From: Clostridia bacterium
GTDB taxonomy: Bacteria; Bacillota_A; Clostridia; Christensenellales; UBA1242
Direction: 5' to 3'
Assembly: GCA_017403205.1 (NCBI GenBank)
Contig: JAFQOM010000045.1
Coordinates: 1 to 8,008, forward strand
DNA length: 8,008 nt
This document shows, in pieces, positions 1-6,013 of the stretch; position 1 is the stretch's first letter, and each line of letters starts with the position of its first letter. The position numbers and the translations under genes are program-made. The notes beneath the pieces are model-generated. The model did not search any database. It was not told the origin of the DNA and saw only the letters and a program-made list of their open reading frames with translations.

Positions 1-1
1 A

Positions 2-1288
2 ATTAAAAAATCAACAAACTGCAATAAAAACAAAACATTAATTTTGCAAGCCCACTCTGATATGGTTTGTGAAAAAAATGCAAATAAAACCATAGACTTT
101 TTATCTGAAGGAATAAAAACCTTTGTTAAAGACGATTTTATGTTTGCAGACGGCACAACCCTGGGTGCCGACAATGGAATAGGTCTTAGCATGATATTAA
201 GCATATTAGATGACAATGCTATAAAAATACCAAATTTAGAATGCGTCTTTACTGCTCAAGAAGAGAGCACAATGAACGGTGCCTTTAACCTAAATACAAA
301 TTTGTTAAATGGAAGACATTTGCTATCCATTGACGGCACAGACGAAGGCAAAATTGAAGTAAGTAGTGCTGGCATGACAGTATTTGAGGCTGCGAAGAAA
401 TATACAAACTATCAAACACTTGATTATTTTAAATTATACAAAAATTGTGGTATATACAAAATAGAACTTACTGATTTTAGAGGTGGGCATTCTGGCAGCG
501 AAATTCACACAAATAAACAAAATGTAATAAAACACGCTGGGAGTTTTTTAAGTAAAATAAAAGATAAAATTCAATTTATAAACATTTGCGCTGGAAATAA
601 ATCAAATGCAATCCCTAGAGATTTTAGTTGCATAGTTTTGGCACACAATTTGAGCCTATCTTATATTAAAAATATCGCTAATGATTATTTAAAAACAATA
701 ATAGCAATTGAGCCTTTTGCTAAGTTTAAAATAACAAAACTTGATTTTGATAATATACAAAAAAGGCATGCTACCCTGTTGTCCTTGCCTGAATCCACAA
801 AAATTATAAATTTTATTTGCAATTATCAAAACGGTGTTTTAAACAAAAATCAACAAAATTTTGTTGTATCTTCAAACAATCTTGCTAGCATAAATTTAAA
901 TAATTGTTCATTAAGTATTGTTGTTTCACTTAGAAGCAGCAACAAAATACAAAACAAACAATATGAAGATACTATATTAAATTATTTTAAAAGTTTTGAT
1001 TTGCAGGCAACAATTACTTCAAGAGCACCGTTTTTTGAAAGAAACACAAACTCTTACCTACAACCGTTATGTCAAAAAACCTATAAAGCATTGTTTAATA
1101 AAGATGCTGTTTTAGAAGATATTCATGCAGGTTTAGAAGGTGGTGTGTTTTCAGAAAAAATTAAAGACATTGACATTTGTGTTATTGCACCCAATATTTA
1201 CGACGCACACTCACCTAGCGAAAGAGTTAGCTTAAGCAGCATTGAAAGAGTATACAAATGGCTAGAAAATATAGTAGAAAACTTTTAA
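2..1288 (+). CDS. pepD: Aminoacyl-histidine dipeptidase (PepD, peptidase family M20C), 5'-truncated by the window edge
   Basis: Cytosolic metallo-dipeptidase expected to hydrolyse Xaa-His and related dipeptides such as beta-Ala-His. The frame is open to the first codon of the window (position 2), and the residues before the TTG at 44 (..NKTLILQAHSDMVCEKN) already match the family, so that TTG is not the start. About 428 codons are visible against roughly 480-490 for the family, so some 50-60 N-terminal residues lie outside. Visible M20C landmarks are: metal His (53-55) and catalytic-type Asp (59-61) in HSDMVCEKN; bridging Asp (170-172) in GTTLGADNGIG; the Glu-Glu pair (260-265) in TAQEE; Asp (332-334) in LLSIDGTDEG; GGHSGSEIH of the lid domain; NAIP; and the last metal His (1208-1210) in DAHSPSERV. 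All expected ligands are present, so the enzyme is probably active. One oddity is that the usual HAGLECG reads HAGLEGG (Gly at 1140-1142). It converges on the minus-strand genes and shares their terminator. Confidence 0.92.
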   Translation: MKKSTNCNKNKTLILQAHSDMVCEKNANKTIDFLSEGIKTFVKDDFMFADGTTLGADNGIGLSMILSILDDNAIKIPNLECVFTAQEESTMNGAFNLNTNLLNGRHLLSIDGTDEGKIEVSSAGMTVFEAAKKYTNYQTLDYFKLYKNCGIYKIELTDFRGGHSGSEIHTNKQNVIKHAGSFLSKIKDKIQFINICAGNKSNAIPRDFSCIVLAHNLSLSYIKNIANDYLKTIIAIEPFAKFKITKLDFDNIQKRHATLLSLPESTKIINFICNYQNGVLNKNQQNFVVSSNNLASINLNNCSLSIVVSLRSSNKIQNKQYEDTILNYFKSFDLQATITSRAPFFERNTNSYLQPLCQKTYKALFNKDAVLEDIHAGLEGGVFSEKIKDIDICVIAPNIYDAHSPSERVSLSSIERVYKWLENIVENF

Positions 1289-1337
1289 TTTTTATTGCTA
1301 AATTGTTTTTAACAAAAGTATATAAAAATAAGAAAAT

Positions 1338-1376
1338 AAAAAAGATATTTTGAAATTTGATCAAAATATCTTTTTT
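1338..1376. terminator. Bidirectional intrinsic terminator between convergent genes
   Basis: A perfect 16-bp inverted repeat (1338-1353 with 1361-1376) surrounds a 7-nt loop (1354-1360). On the + strand the stem ends in a T-run (1371-1377), and on the minus strand the A-run at 1338-1343 supplies the U-tract. It lies 49 nt after the pepD stop and 21 nt after the stop of the minus-strand membrane protein gene, so it can end transcription from both sides. The stem is AT-rich apart from a few G-C pairs, in keeping with the genome composition. Confidence 0.85.
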
Positions 1377-1397
1377 TATTGATAATCATTAAATATT

Positions 1398-1649
1398 TTA
1401 GTATATGATATATAAAACAATATCAACGCCTACCAAAACGAACCCAGCCATCATTAACAATAGGCCAATAACTTTAAATGTAACATAAAGTTTATCATCA
1501 CCGCCAACTTTATTTGTTTGTCTAGCAACACGAGTTATTCTCTTTGCAAGGCACACAGTTGCAACACCAAAAGCAAGTAATATAAGGCCAATAATAATTA
1601 ATGGGCTACTTAAAAATTGAATTAATGATACACCTAACATATTCATCAT
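1398..1649 (-). CDS. Small two-helix membrane protein of unknown function (83 aa)
   Basis: I do not recognise a family. The protein is a membrane hairpin: TM1 at about residues 12-35 (after a short N-terminus with Pro16), a positively charged loop at about 36-57 (K36, R37, R40, R43, K47, K53), and TM2 at about 58-82, which carries a buried Asp76 and ends at Tyr83. The positive-inside rule places the loop in the cytoplasm and both termini outside. There is no signal-peptidase site or lipobox. The first of three closely spaced ATGs (residues 1, 2 and 4) is chosen because the AGGA at 1658-1661 is 8 nt upstream of it. A consensus promoter lies just upstream (1679-1707) and a strong terminator just downstream, so it can be a one-gene transcript, although read-through from the upstream TPR gene is possible. 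The good RBS, promoter and terminator argue that it is a real gene. The function is unknown. Confidence 0.78.
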   Translation of the reverse strand: MMNMLGVSLIQFLSSPLIIIGLILLAFGVATVCLAKRITRVARQTNKVGGDDKLYVTFKVIGLLLMMAGFVLVGVDIVLYIIY

Positions 1650-1678
1650 AGTTCTAATCCTCTCTCTTTTACAAGGTT

Positions 1679-1707
1679 ATTATATCAAACTAGTTTTAAA
1701 ATTTCAA
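1679..1707 (-). promoter_or_regulatory. SigA-type promoter of the small membrane protein gene
   Basis: On the minus strand, TTGAAA (1702-1707) is separated by exactly 17 nt from a perfect TATAAT (1679-1684). Transcription would start near 1672, about 23 nt before the start codon. It lies in the 75-nt gap after the TPR gene, which has no evident terminator of its own there. Confidence 0.82.
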
Positions 1708-1724
1708 TAGATATTTTGCACACA

Positions 1725-3353
1725 TTAAACTTCAATTGAATATTTGTTTGCAAAGTCATAAAATTGCTCTTGTGAAATATTAAAATACTTGCAAATTTTA
1801 TTAAGAGGGAGCAACTTTCTCTGTTTTGTATACTCCCATACAATAATTGCAGCTAATACTTCTGGCAAATTTTTATCTTGATTTAAAATTTTTTCTAATT
1901 TAATTACCACCCTTTTTAAATTAATGTTTAAAATTATCCCCTGCTCTATAAAATATTTTACACTAAGCATTAACCCTTGTTGCAGCTGTTCATTGTTGTG
2001 CTTTGTTGCAAAATTATTTGGGATTGTTATTTTGCTAAAAATTTTATCTTTTACCACACAAACAGTACTTGCATTATCCAAGGACAATCTATTTAACATA
2101 ATTTTGTTTTTAATAGAATTTTTTGTTGTGTTTGACAACAATACATACTCAAAAAATTCATCCAAATTTTTATCTTCAATAAGCGACAATTTTTGAAATA
2201 ACGCTGATTTTGTGGCAGTGTCTGGCAATGAAGATATAAAGTAGAAGAAATCAATATTTTCATTAAATTTTAACAAAAGTTCTTCTTTGTTTAAAACCAA
2301 ATAATCTTTTATTGTTTGTTGAATTTTTAAATATTCCCCAACAGGAATACTAAAAATATATTCTAATTTAGACTCTAAAACCTCTGTTTTGCATATGTTT
2401 AAATAATAATTAAACACATAGTTGTTAAAGGGATCAAGTGATCTTAAATCTATTAATATATTTTTTGCCTCACCAAAATCCTTTTTATTAATAAGCAAAA
2501 TTGCATACAAAAATTTAAGTTCTGGCTCAATATTACTACCTGATAAATATTGTTGCATGTACAGTTTTGCAAGATCATATTCTTGAGTTTGGGCAAAAGT
2601 TAAGCCAATCTTAAAATATTCCTCATTATTTAAGTCTTTTCTGTCTCTTACCTTACGTTTTATCTCTTCATATTTTTGTTTATCTTCATCACAATAATAC
2701 AAAAGCAATAAGTTGCACAAATCAAATACACAGTCTGTGCCATAATCTTCTACGAGTTGTTTGCCTTTTTGAGTTTTATTTAAAAAGAAATAAGCAAGAC
2801 TTAGTTCTGCGCGAAGTTTTTCGTTAGAAAAATCACCATCCCCTTCTAATATCTCAACAACTTCATCAAATTTACCTTGAGACATTAATTCTTCTGCTTT
2901 TTGGATTGACAAATCCGTTTTGCCATTAATAATCCTAAATTTCTTTTTACTTTTGTTTAACATTTCAAGTCTGGCTTTTGCGCTTTTTGCAACATCACTA
3001 GTTTCTAACAAATTTACACACTCATTTAAATAAAATCTTGCAGTAAGTTCATCACCTTGATTAATTAAATTTTCGCCAAGACCTCTAAAAACAAGCTGCG
3101 CAAAAACATCACTTTTTAAAGCACAGTAGTAATAATAATTTGATAAATCTATATAGTTTATAAGACTGTAAGCCTGAGCCAACATCAAATAATAGCTACC
3201 TTTTAAAAACAAGTTTTTGTCTTTAGCTAAATTAAGTGCTTTTTGTATATAAACTATTGCCTTATTTACTTCGCCGCCTGCTATAAGTTCATTGCCCTTT
3301 TTAAAGAAAAACTTGTCATCTTTTTTAAAATCAATAATTTTGTTTTCTTCCAT
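1725..3353 (-). CDS. TPR-repeat protein of unknown function (542 aa)
   Basis: A soluble helical-repeat protein with no signal peptide or membrane segment. TPR-like helix pairs can be seen at about residues 14-45 (GNELIAGGEVNKAIVYIQKAL), 53-84, 85-118, 150-170, 180-200, 246-272 and 278-308. A Lys-rich linker lies at about 134-146. The middle (about 320-440) is helical without clear TPR signatures. The last ~45 residues (497-536) read like the final helices of a cyclin/TFIIB-type fold: an Ala/Ile-rich helix, then LNKICKYFNISQEQF, which could also be a helix-turn-helix. This suggests a scaffold or partner-binding role, but substrate and pathway are unknown. The ATG at 3353 is the only sensible start, since an in-frame TAA sits two codons upstream; the leader before it is A-rich with no good Shine-Dalgarno. 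It has its own promoter region and is separated from the dnaG operon by a terminator. Confidence 0.85.
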   Translation of the reverse strand: MEENKIIDFKKDDKFFFKKGNELIAGGEVNKAIVYIQKALNLAKDKNLFLKGSYYLMLAQAYSLINYIDLSNYYYYCALKSDVFAQLVFRGLGENLINQGDELTARFYLNECVNLLETSDVAKSAKARLEMLNKSKKKFRIINGKTDLSIQKAEELMSQGKFDEVVEILEGDGDFSNEKLRAELSLAYFFLNKTQKGKQLVEDYGTDCVFDLCNLLLLYYCDEDKQKYEEIKRKVRDRKDLNNEEYFKIGLTFAQTQEYDLAKLYMQQYLSGSNIEPELKFLYAILLINKKDFGEAKNILIDLRSLDPFNNYVFNYYLNICKTEVLESKLEYIFSIPVGEYLKIQQTIKDYLVLNKEELLLKFNENIDFFYFISSLPDTATKSALFQKLSLIEDKNLDEFFEYVLLSNTTKNSIKNKIMLNRLSLDNASTVCVVKDKIFSKITIPNNFATKHNNEQLQQGLMLSVKYFIEQGIILNINLKRVVIKLEKILNQDKNLPEVLAAIIVWEYTKQRKLLPLNKICKYFNISQEQFYDFANKYSIEV

Positions 3354-3411
3354 AATTTAATTCTATTCTTTTTTTTGTTTTTTTATAACGAAATCTGTCG
3401 TATTTTAAAAG

Positions 3412-3417
3412 ATTATA
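3412..3417 (-). promoter_or_regulatory. Candidate proximal extended -10 promoter of the TPR gene
   Basis: On the minus strand there is a perfect TATAAT preceded by TGC, making an extended -10 (TGnTATAAT). No good -35 hexamer is seen at 16-18 nt. Predicted start near 3405 gives a leader of about 50 nt. It may act in addition to the better-formed distal promoter at 3461-3489. Confidence 0.5.
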
Positions 3418-3460
3418 GCAAATTTTACTTTATCTCCAAAATGTTTAAAAACACAATTTT

Positions 3461-3489
3461 ATTATAAACATAATTTTAACACTTTTCAA
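3461..3489 (-). promoter_or_regulatory. SigA-type distal promoter of the TPR gene
   Basis: On the minus strand, TTGAAA (3484-3489), a 17-nt spacer and a perfect TATAAT (3461-3466) have the same layout as the promoter at 1679-1707. Predicted start near 3454 gives a leader of about 100 nt. The spacer contains GTGTTAAA (reverse complement at 3475-3482), which matches one arm of the palindrome in the dnaG leader. Confidence 0.72.
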
Positions 3490-3517
3490 TATTATTTTTA
3501 TTTGAATTAAAAATAAA

Positions 3518-3557
3518 AAACTTGCTTTTAATATATAAAAATATTAAAAACAAGTTT
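3518..3557 (-). terminator. Intrinsic terminator of the dnaG-rpoD-trmK-zinc-ribbon operon
   Basis: A 17-bp inverted repeat (3518-3534 with 3541-3557) surrounds a 6-nt loop and begins 4 nt after the stop codon of the zinc-ribbon gene. The one imperfect position (C3522 against A3553) is a G-U pair in minus-strand RNA but a C-A mismatch in plus-strand RNA, so it favours function on the minus strand. The A-run at 3515-3520 gives a U-tract at the end of the minus-strand stem. Confidence 0.85.
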
Positions 3558-3561
3558 AATT

Positions 3562-4257
3562 TTAACTTATATAAATATACCTTCTGCATTGTTCACACTC
3601 TAGATAACCGTCTTCTTTAAGTTTGTTCATAAGAGCTGCTGGCAACGCCATACTACAACCACCACACGCATTAGAGTTAAGCGGAACAAAAACAGGAAAA
3701 ATCTTATCTTGCCTTAAGTGTTTATATTTTGCAAGCAAGTTTGCATCTATTTTCTTTTCTAGTGCTAGCATTTGTTTTTTAATTTGTTCAATTTCTGGCA
3801 ACAATTTGCTTTGTAATGCATCAACTTTTTCTTTGCGTTCTTTATATTTTTGTTTGTAAGCAATAATATTGTTTCTACATGCGTCAAAACTCTTAATAAT
3901 GTTAGAAACATTTTCTGCTTGATAAGATAGTGACCTTTCCATTGCAGACAAAGTTTGGGTTAGCTTATTAATTTTATCAAGTTCTGCTTGAGCAGCTTTT
4001 TCATCAAATTTGCTAACATCTAACTTGTTTAAACTTTTTAATTGGTCATAAACTTCGTTATAGTTCTTTTTGTTTTGTTCAAAATCAGCTAAAGCAGCTT
4101 TAGCTTTATTTTCAAGCTCTATTAATTTTGCTTGTGCATCTTTAACCAAACTTACAACTTTGTTTAAAGTTTTTTTGTCTGTGCAATTTTCAAAATCTCT
4201 TTTTAAAGATAAAATTTTGCCATCAAATTTTTGATATTCTATAATATTTTCAAACAT
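3562..4257 (-). CDS. C4-type zinc-ribbon coiled-coil protein (COG1579 / zf-RING_7 family)
   Basis: A 231-residue cytosolic protein. Residues 1-180 are heptad-rich and highly charged and are predicted to form a long helical coiled-coil hairpin, with a turn probably near 75-85. The C-terminus carries the zinc ribbon: CGGC (C198, C201) followed by CEQC (C221, C224) and the family-typical RRYIYI ending. These four cysteines and the overall build define the family. Characterised relatives include Helicobacter HP0958/FlgZ, which acts with sigma-54 and a flagellin mRNA, and chlamydial CT398/CdsZ. The role in Bacillota is not settled. It is the last gene of the dnaG-rpoD-trmK operon, immediately before the terminator. 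Its strong AGGAG (4265-4269) lies 7 nt before the ATG and shares bases with the trmK stop codon, which suggests translational coupling. A nif3-like gene that often lies between trmK and this gene is absent. The family call is firm and the function is not. Confidence 0.88.
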   Translation of the reverse strand: MFENIIEYQKFDGKILSLKRDFENCTDKKTLNKVVSLVKDAQAKLIELENKAKAALADFEQNKKNYNEVYDQLKSLNKLDVSKFDEKAAQAELDKINKLTQTLSAMERSLSYQAENVSNIIKSFDACRNNIIAYKQKYKERKEKVDALQSKLLPEIEQIKKQMLALEKKIDANLLAKYKHLRQDKIFPVFVPLNSNACGGCSMALPAALMNKLKEDGYLECEQCRRYIYIS

Positions 4258-4264
4258 ATTTTCT

Positions 4265-4269
4265 CTCCT
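4265..4269 (-). promoter_or_regulatory. Ribosome binding site of the zinc-ribbon gene, overlapping the trmK stop codon
   Basis: Minus-strand TAAGGAG combines the trmK stop (TAA, 4269-4271) with the Shine-Dalgarno AGGAG, spaced 7 nt from the ATG at 4255-4257. It is the strongest ribosome binding site in the operon, and its overlap with a stop codon is typical of coupled genes. Confidence 0.8.
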
Positions 4270-4952
4270 TAATCAATACTAAAGTTAGCTAATCTGTCTA
4301 ATTCTTTTTTAATAAGGTTATATTTAATTTTTATTTCTTTTGAATTAGCGTTAGTTAAAATTTGCATGTATTGATCTTTTTTAAAATTTAAATACTCATA
4401 AAAGTATTTGTTAGGCCTTTTTAAATTTGTCAACCCAAACATCAGTTGCCTTTTTGTAAGCTTTTGAGGTTTAGATGTATTTGATACAACGTGTAAAACA
4501 TTATAAAAAATTTTGCCATCTTTAACCATAACATCTTTTTTTATTCTGTAACCGTTTTTTGTTAAAAATATTCTTAAGTCTATTGCATTTTTTTGTGGTT
4601 GCAAAACAAAATTTTTATATATTTTATTTTGCTGCAAAATACTAATAATTTCTTTTGCACCCATGCCAGCAATTATAATTTGACTAATATCACTTATATC
4701 TATGTCTGTTAAAGCATTTAATGCAGTTAATCCATCCCCCACACAAAAACAAACCTTGTTGCAATAACTTAAAATATTAAAATTATCTTTTGCTTTTTGC
4801 AAACTTTTGCTACTTATATCTGTTAAAACAGCATATTTAATTTTTTTTGTATCAAATAAATATTTTGTTATATAGCCATGGTCAGCACCTATTTCTGCAA
4901 CAACATCCTTGTTAACAAAACTTGCTATAAGTTTAATACGATTTGTAACCAT
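4269..4952 (-). CDS. trmK: tRNA (adenine(22)-N1)-methyltransferase TrmK
   Basis: SAM-dependent methyltransferase that makes m1A at position 22 in the D-loop of certain tRNAs in Gram-positive bacteria. At 227 residues it is close to the family's usual ~230. The N-terminal Rossmann fold shows AEIGADHGY (19-27, SAM-binding motif I), LTDIS (43-47, the acidic residue D45 expected to hold the ribose), GDGL (72-75), IAGMG (94-98) and LQPQ (117-120). The C-terminal part (about 160-227) is a Lys-rich helical hairpin, as in the family, presumed to contact tRNA. One variation is that the usual AGMGG reads AGMGA. It lies directly downstream of rpoD with a 2-nt gap (stop and start in TAATAATG) and no well-spaced Shine-Dalgarno, since the nearest AGGA is 14 nt upstream. 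It is therefore probably translated by ribosomes finishing rpoD. Its position after dnaG-rpoD is classical for Bacillota and supports the assignment. Confidence 0.92.
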   Translation of the reverse strand: MVTNRIKLIASFVNKDVVAEIGADHGYITKYLFDTKKIKYAVLTDISSKSLQKAKDNFNILSYCNKVCFCVGDGLTALNALTDIDISDISQIIIAGMGAKEIISILQQNKIYKNFVLQPQKNAIDLRIFLTKNGYRIKKDVMVKDGKIFYNVLHVVSNTSKPQKLTKRQLMFGLTNLKRPNKYFYEYLNFKKDQYMQILTNANSKEIKIKYNLIKKELDRLANFSID

Positions 4953-4954
4953 TA

Positions 4955-6013
4955 TTAATCACAAAATCCTTGCAATTTTTTGCATCTATTTGGATGTCTT
5001 AATTTGCGAAGAGCTTTAGCCTCAATTTGTCTAATTCTTTCACGAGTAACATCAAACTCACGACCAACCTCTTCAAGAGTTCTTGGATGAGAGTCATCTA
5101 AGCCATAGCGAAGTCTAATAACCTTTTGTTCTCTTGGTGTTAATGTATCAATAGCTGCTAAAAGTTGCTCTTTTAAAATAAGCTGAGCTGCTGTTTCTAC
5201 TGGAGATTTAATTGTTTCATCTTCAACAAAGTCACCTATTTTACTATCTTCTTCTTCACCAACTGGATTTTCTAAAGATACTGGATCTTGTGCTATTTTT
5301 TGAATTTCACAAACACGTTGCTCTGTTATACCCATTTTTTCTGCAATTTCTTGTGCTGTTGGATCTCTGCCCAATGTTTGTAATAATTGGCGAGAAACTC
5401 TAATTAATTTGTTTATTGTTTCTACCATGTGAACTGGAATTCTGATTGTTCTTGCTTGGTCTGCAATAGCACGTGTTATTGATTGCCTAATCCACCATGT
5501 TGCATAGGTTGAAAATCTAAAACCCTTTGTATAGTCAAACTTTTCAACAGCTTTAAGCAGGCCCAAATTACCTTCTTGAATCAAATCCAAAAATTGCATA
5601 CTTGTTCTACCCACGTATTTTTTTGCAATACTTACAACAAGCCTTAAGTTTGCTTCCGAAAGTTTTTTTCTTGCATATTCGTCGCCATCAGCCATGCGTT
5701 TTGCATATTCAACTTCTTCTTCACTTGTTAAAAGAGGAACTTTACCAATGTCTTTTAAATACATTTTTACAGGGTCATCAACTTGAACTTGACTAGCAAT
5801 TTTGCTAATGTCTTCCATTTCTTCAAGATTGTCTTGAGTTTTGTTAACTTTAATTTTTTTTGAAGCTAAAAACTCTACAACTTCTTCAATATCTTGGGCG
5901 GATGCATCAAATTTTAAAAGTCTCAAAATAATTTCTTCTTCATTAAGGCTGCCCTTTGTTTTTGCAATCTCTATCAGTTTATTAATTTCTGGTTGAAAAC
6001 TTTCGTTATACAT
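4955..6013 (-). CDS. rpoD: Primary sigma factor RpoD/SigA of RNA polymerase
   Basis: Housekeeping sigma-70 factor that directs RNA polymerase core to -35/-10 promoters such as those seen in this window. At 352 residues it has the compact Bacillota form without the large non-conserved insert of E. coli RpoD. Regions in order are: short 1.1 (about 5-55); 1.2 (79-112, [12 protein letters not shown]); region 2 (119-190), including [12 protein letters not shown] for core binding and [13 protein letters not shown] for -10 melting; region 3.0 (RIPVHM, 191-196); region 3 (about 197-250); the 3.2 finger ([13 protein letters not shown], about 253-265); and region 4 (about 285-345), with the -35-binding helix-turn-helix [20 protein letters not shown] (312-331). 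The C-terminus ends in [12 protein letters not shown] (6021-6024) lies 7 nt before the ATG. The start overlaps the end of dnaG by 8 nt, so the two are co-transcribed and probably coupled in translation. Confidence 0.97.
   Translation of the reverse strand: MYNESFQPEINKLIEIAKTKGSLNEEEIILRLLKFDASAQDIEEVVEFLASKKIKVNKTQDNLEEMEDISKIASQVQVDDPVKMYLKDIGKVPLLTSEEEVEYAKRMADGDEYARKKLSEANLRLVVSIAKKYVGRTSMQFLDLIQEGNLGLLKAVEKFDYTKGFRFSTYATWWIRQSITRAIADQARTIRIPVHMVETINKLIRVSRQLLQTLGRDPTAQEIAEKMGITEQRVCEIQKIAQDPVSLENPVGEEEDSKIGDFVEDETIKSPVETAAQLILKEQLLAAIDTLTPREQKVIRLRYGLDDSHPRTLEEVGREFDVTRERIRQIEAKALRKLRHPNRCKKLQGFCD

Noticed and set aside
44..46. TTG at 44 as the true start of the dipeptidase gene
   Set aside because: Family-conserved residues continue upstream in the same frame to the window edge, and no ribosome binding site precedes the TTG.
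1924..2196. 90-codon plus-strand frame inside the TPR gene
   Set aside because: Antisense to a longer, composition-consistent gene; no ribosome binding site or recognisable protein features; the frame arises from AT-rich codon use on the other strand.
3243..3467. 74-codon plus-strand frame across the start of the TPR gene
   Set aside because: Rich in Phe, Ile and Tyr from reading A/T runs; covers the TPR promoters on the other strand; no ribosome binding site.
3623..3859. 78-codon plus-strand frame opposite the zinc-ribbon end
   Set aside because: Antisense to the conserved CxxC region; Cys- and Ser-rich low-quality sequence without family resemblance.
5212..5796. Two plus-strand frames (63 and 64 codons) within rpoD
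   Set aside because: Antisense shadows of the highly conserved sigma-factor gene; Leu/Phe/His-rich with no start signals.
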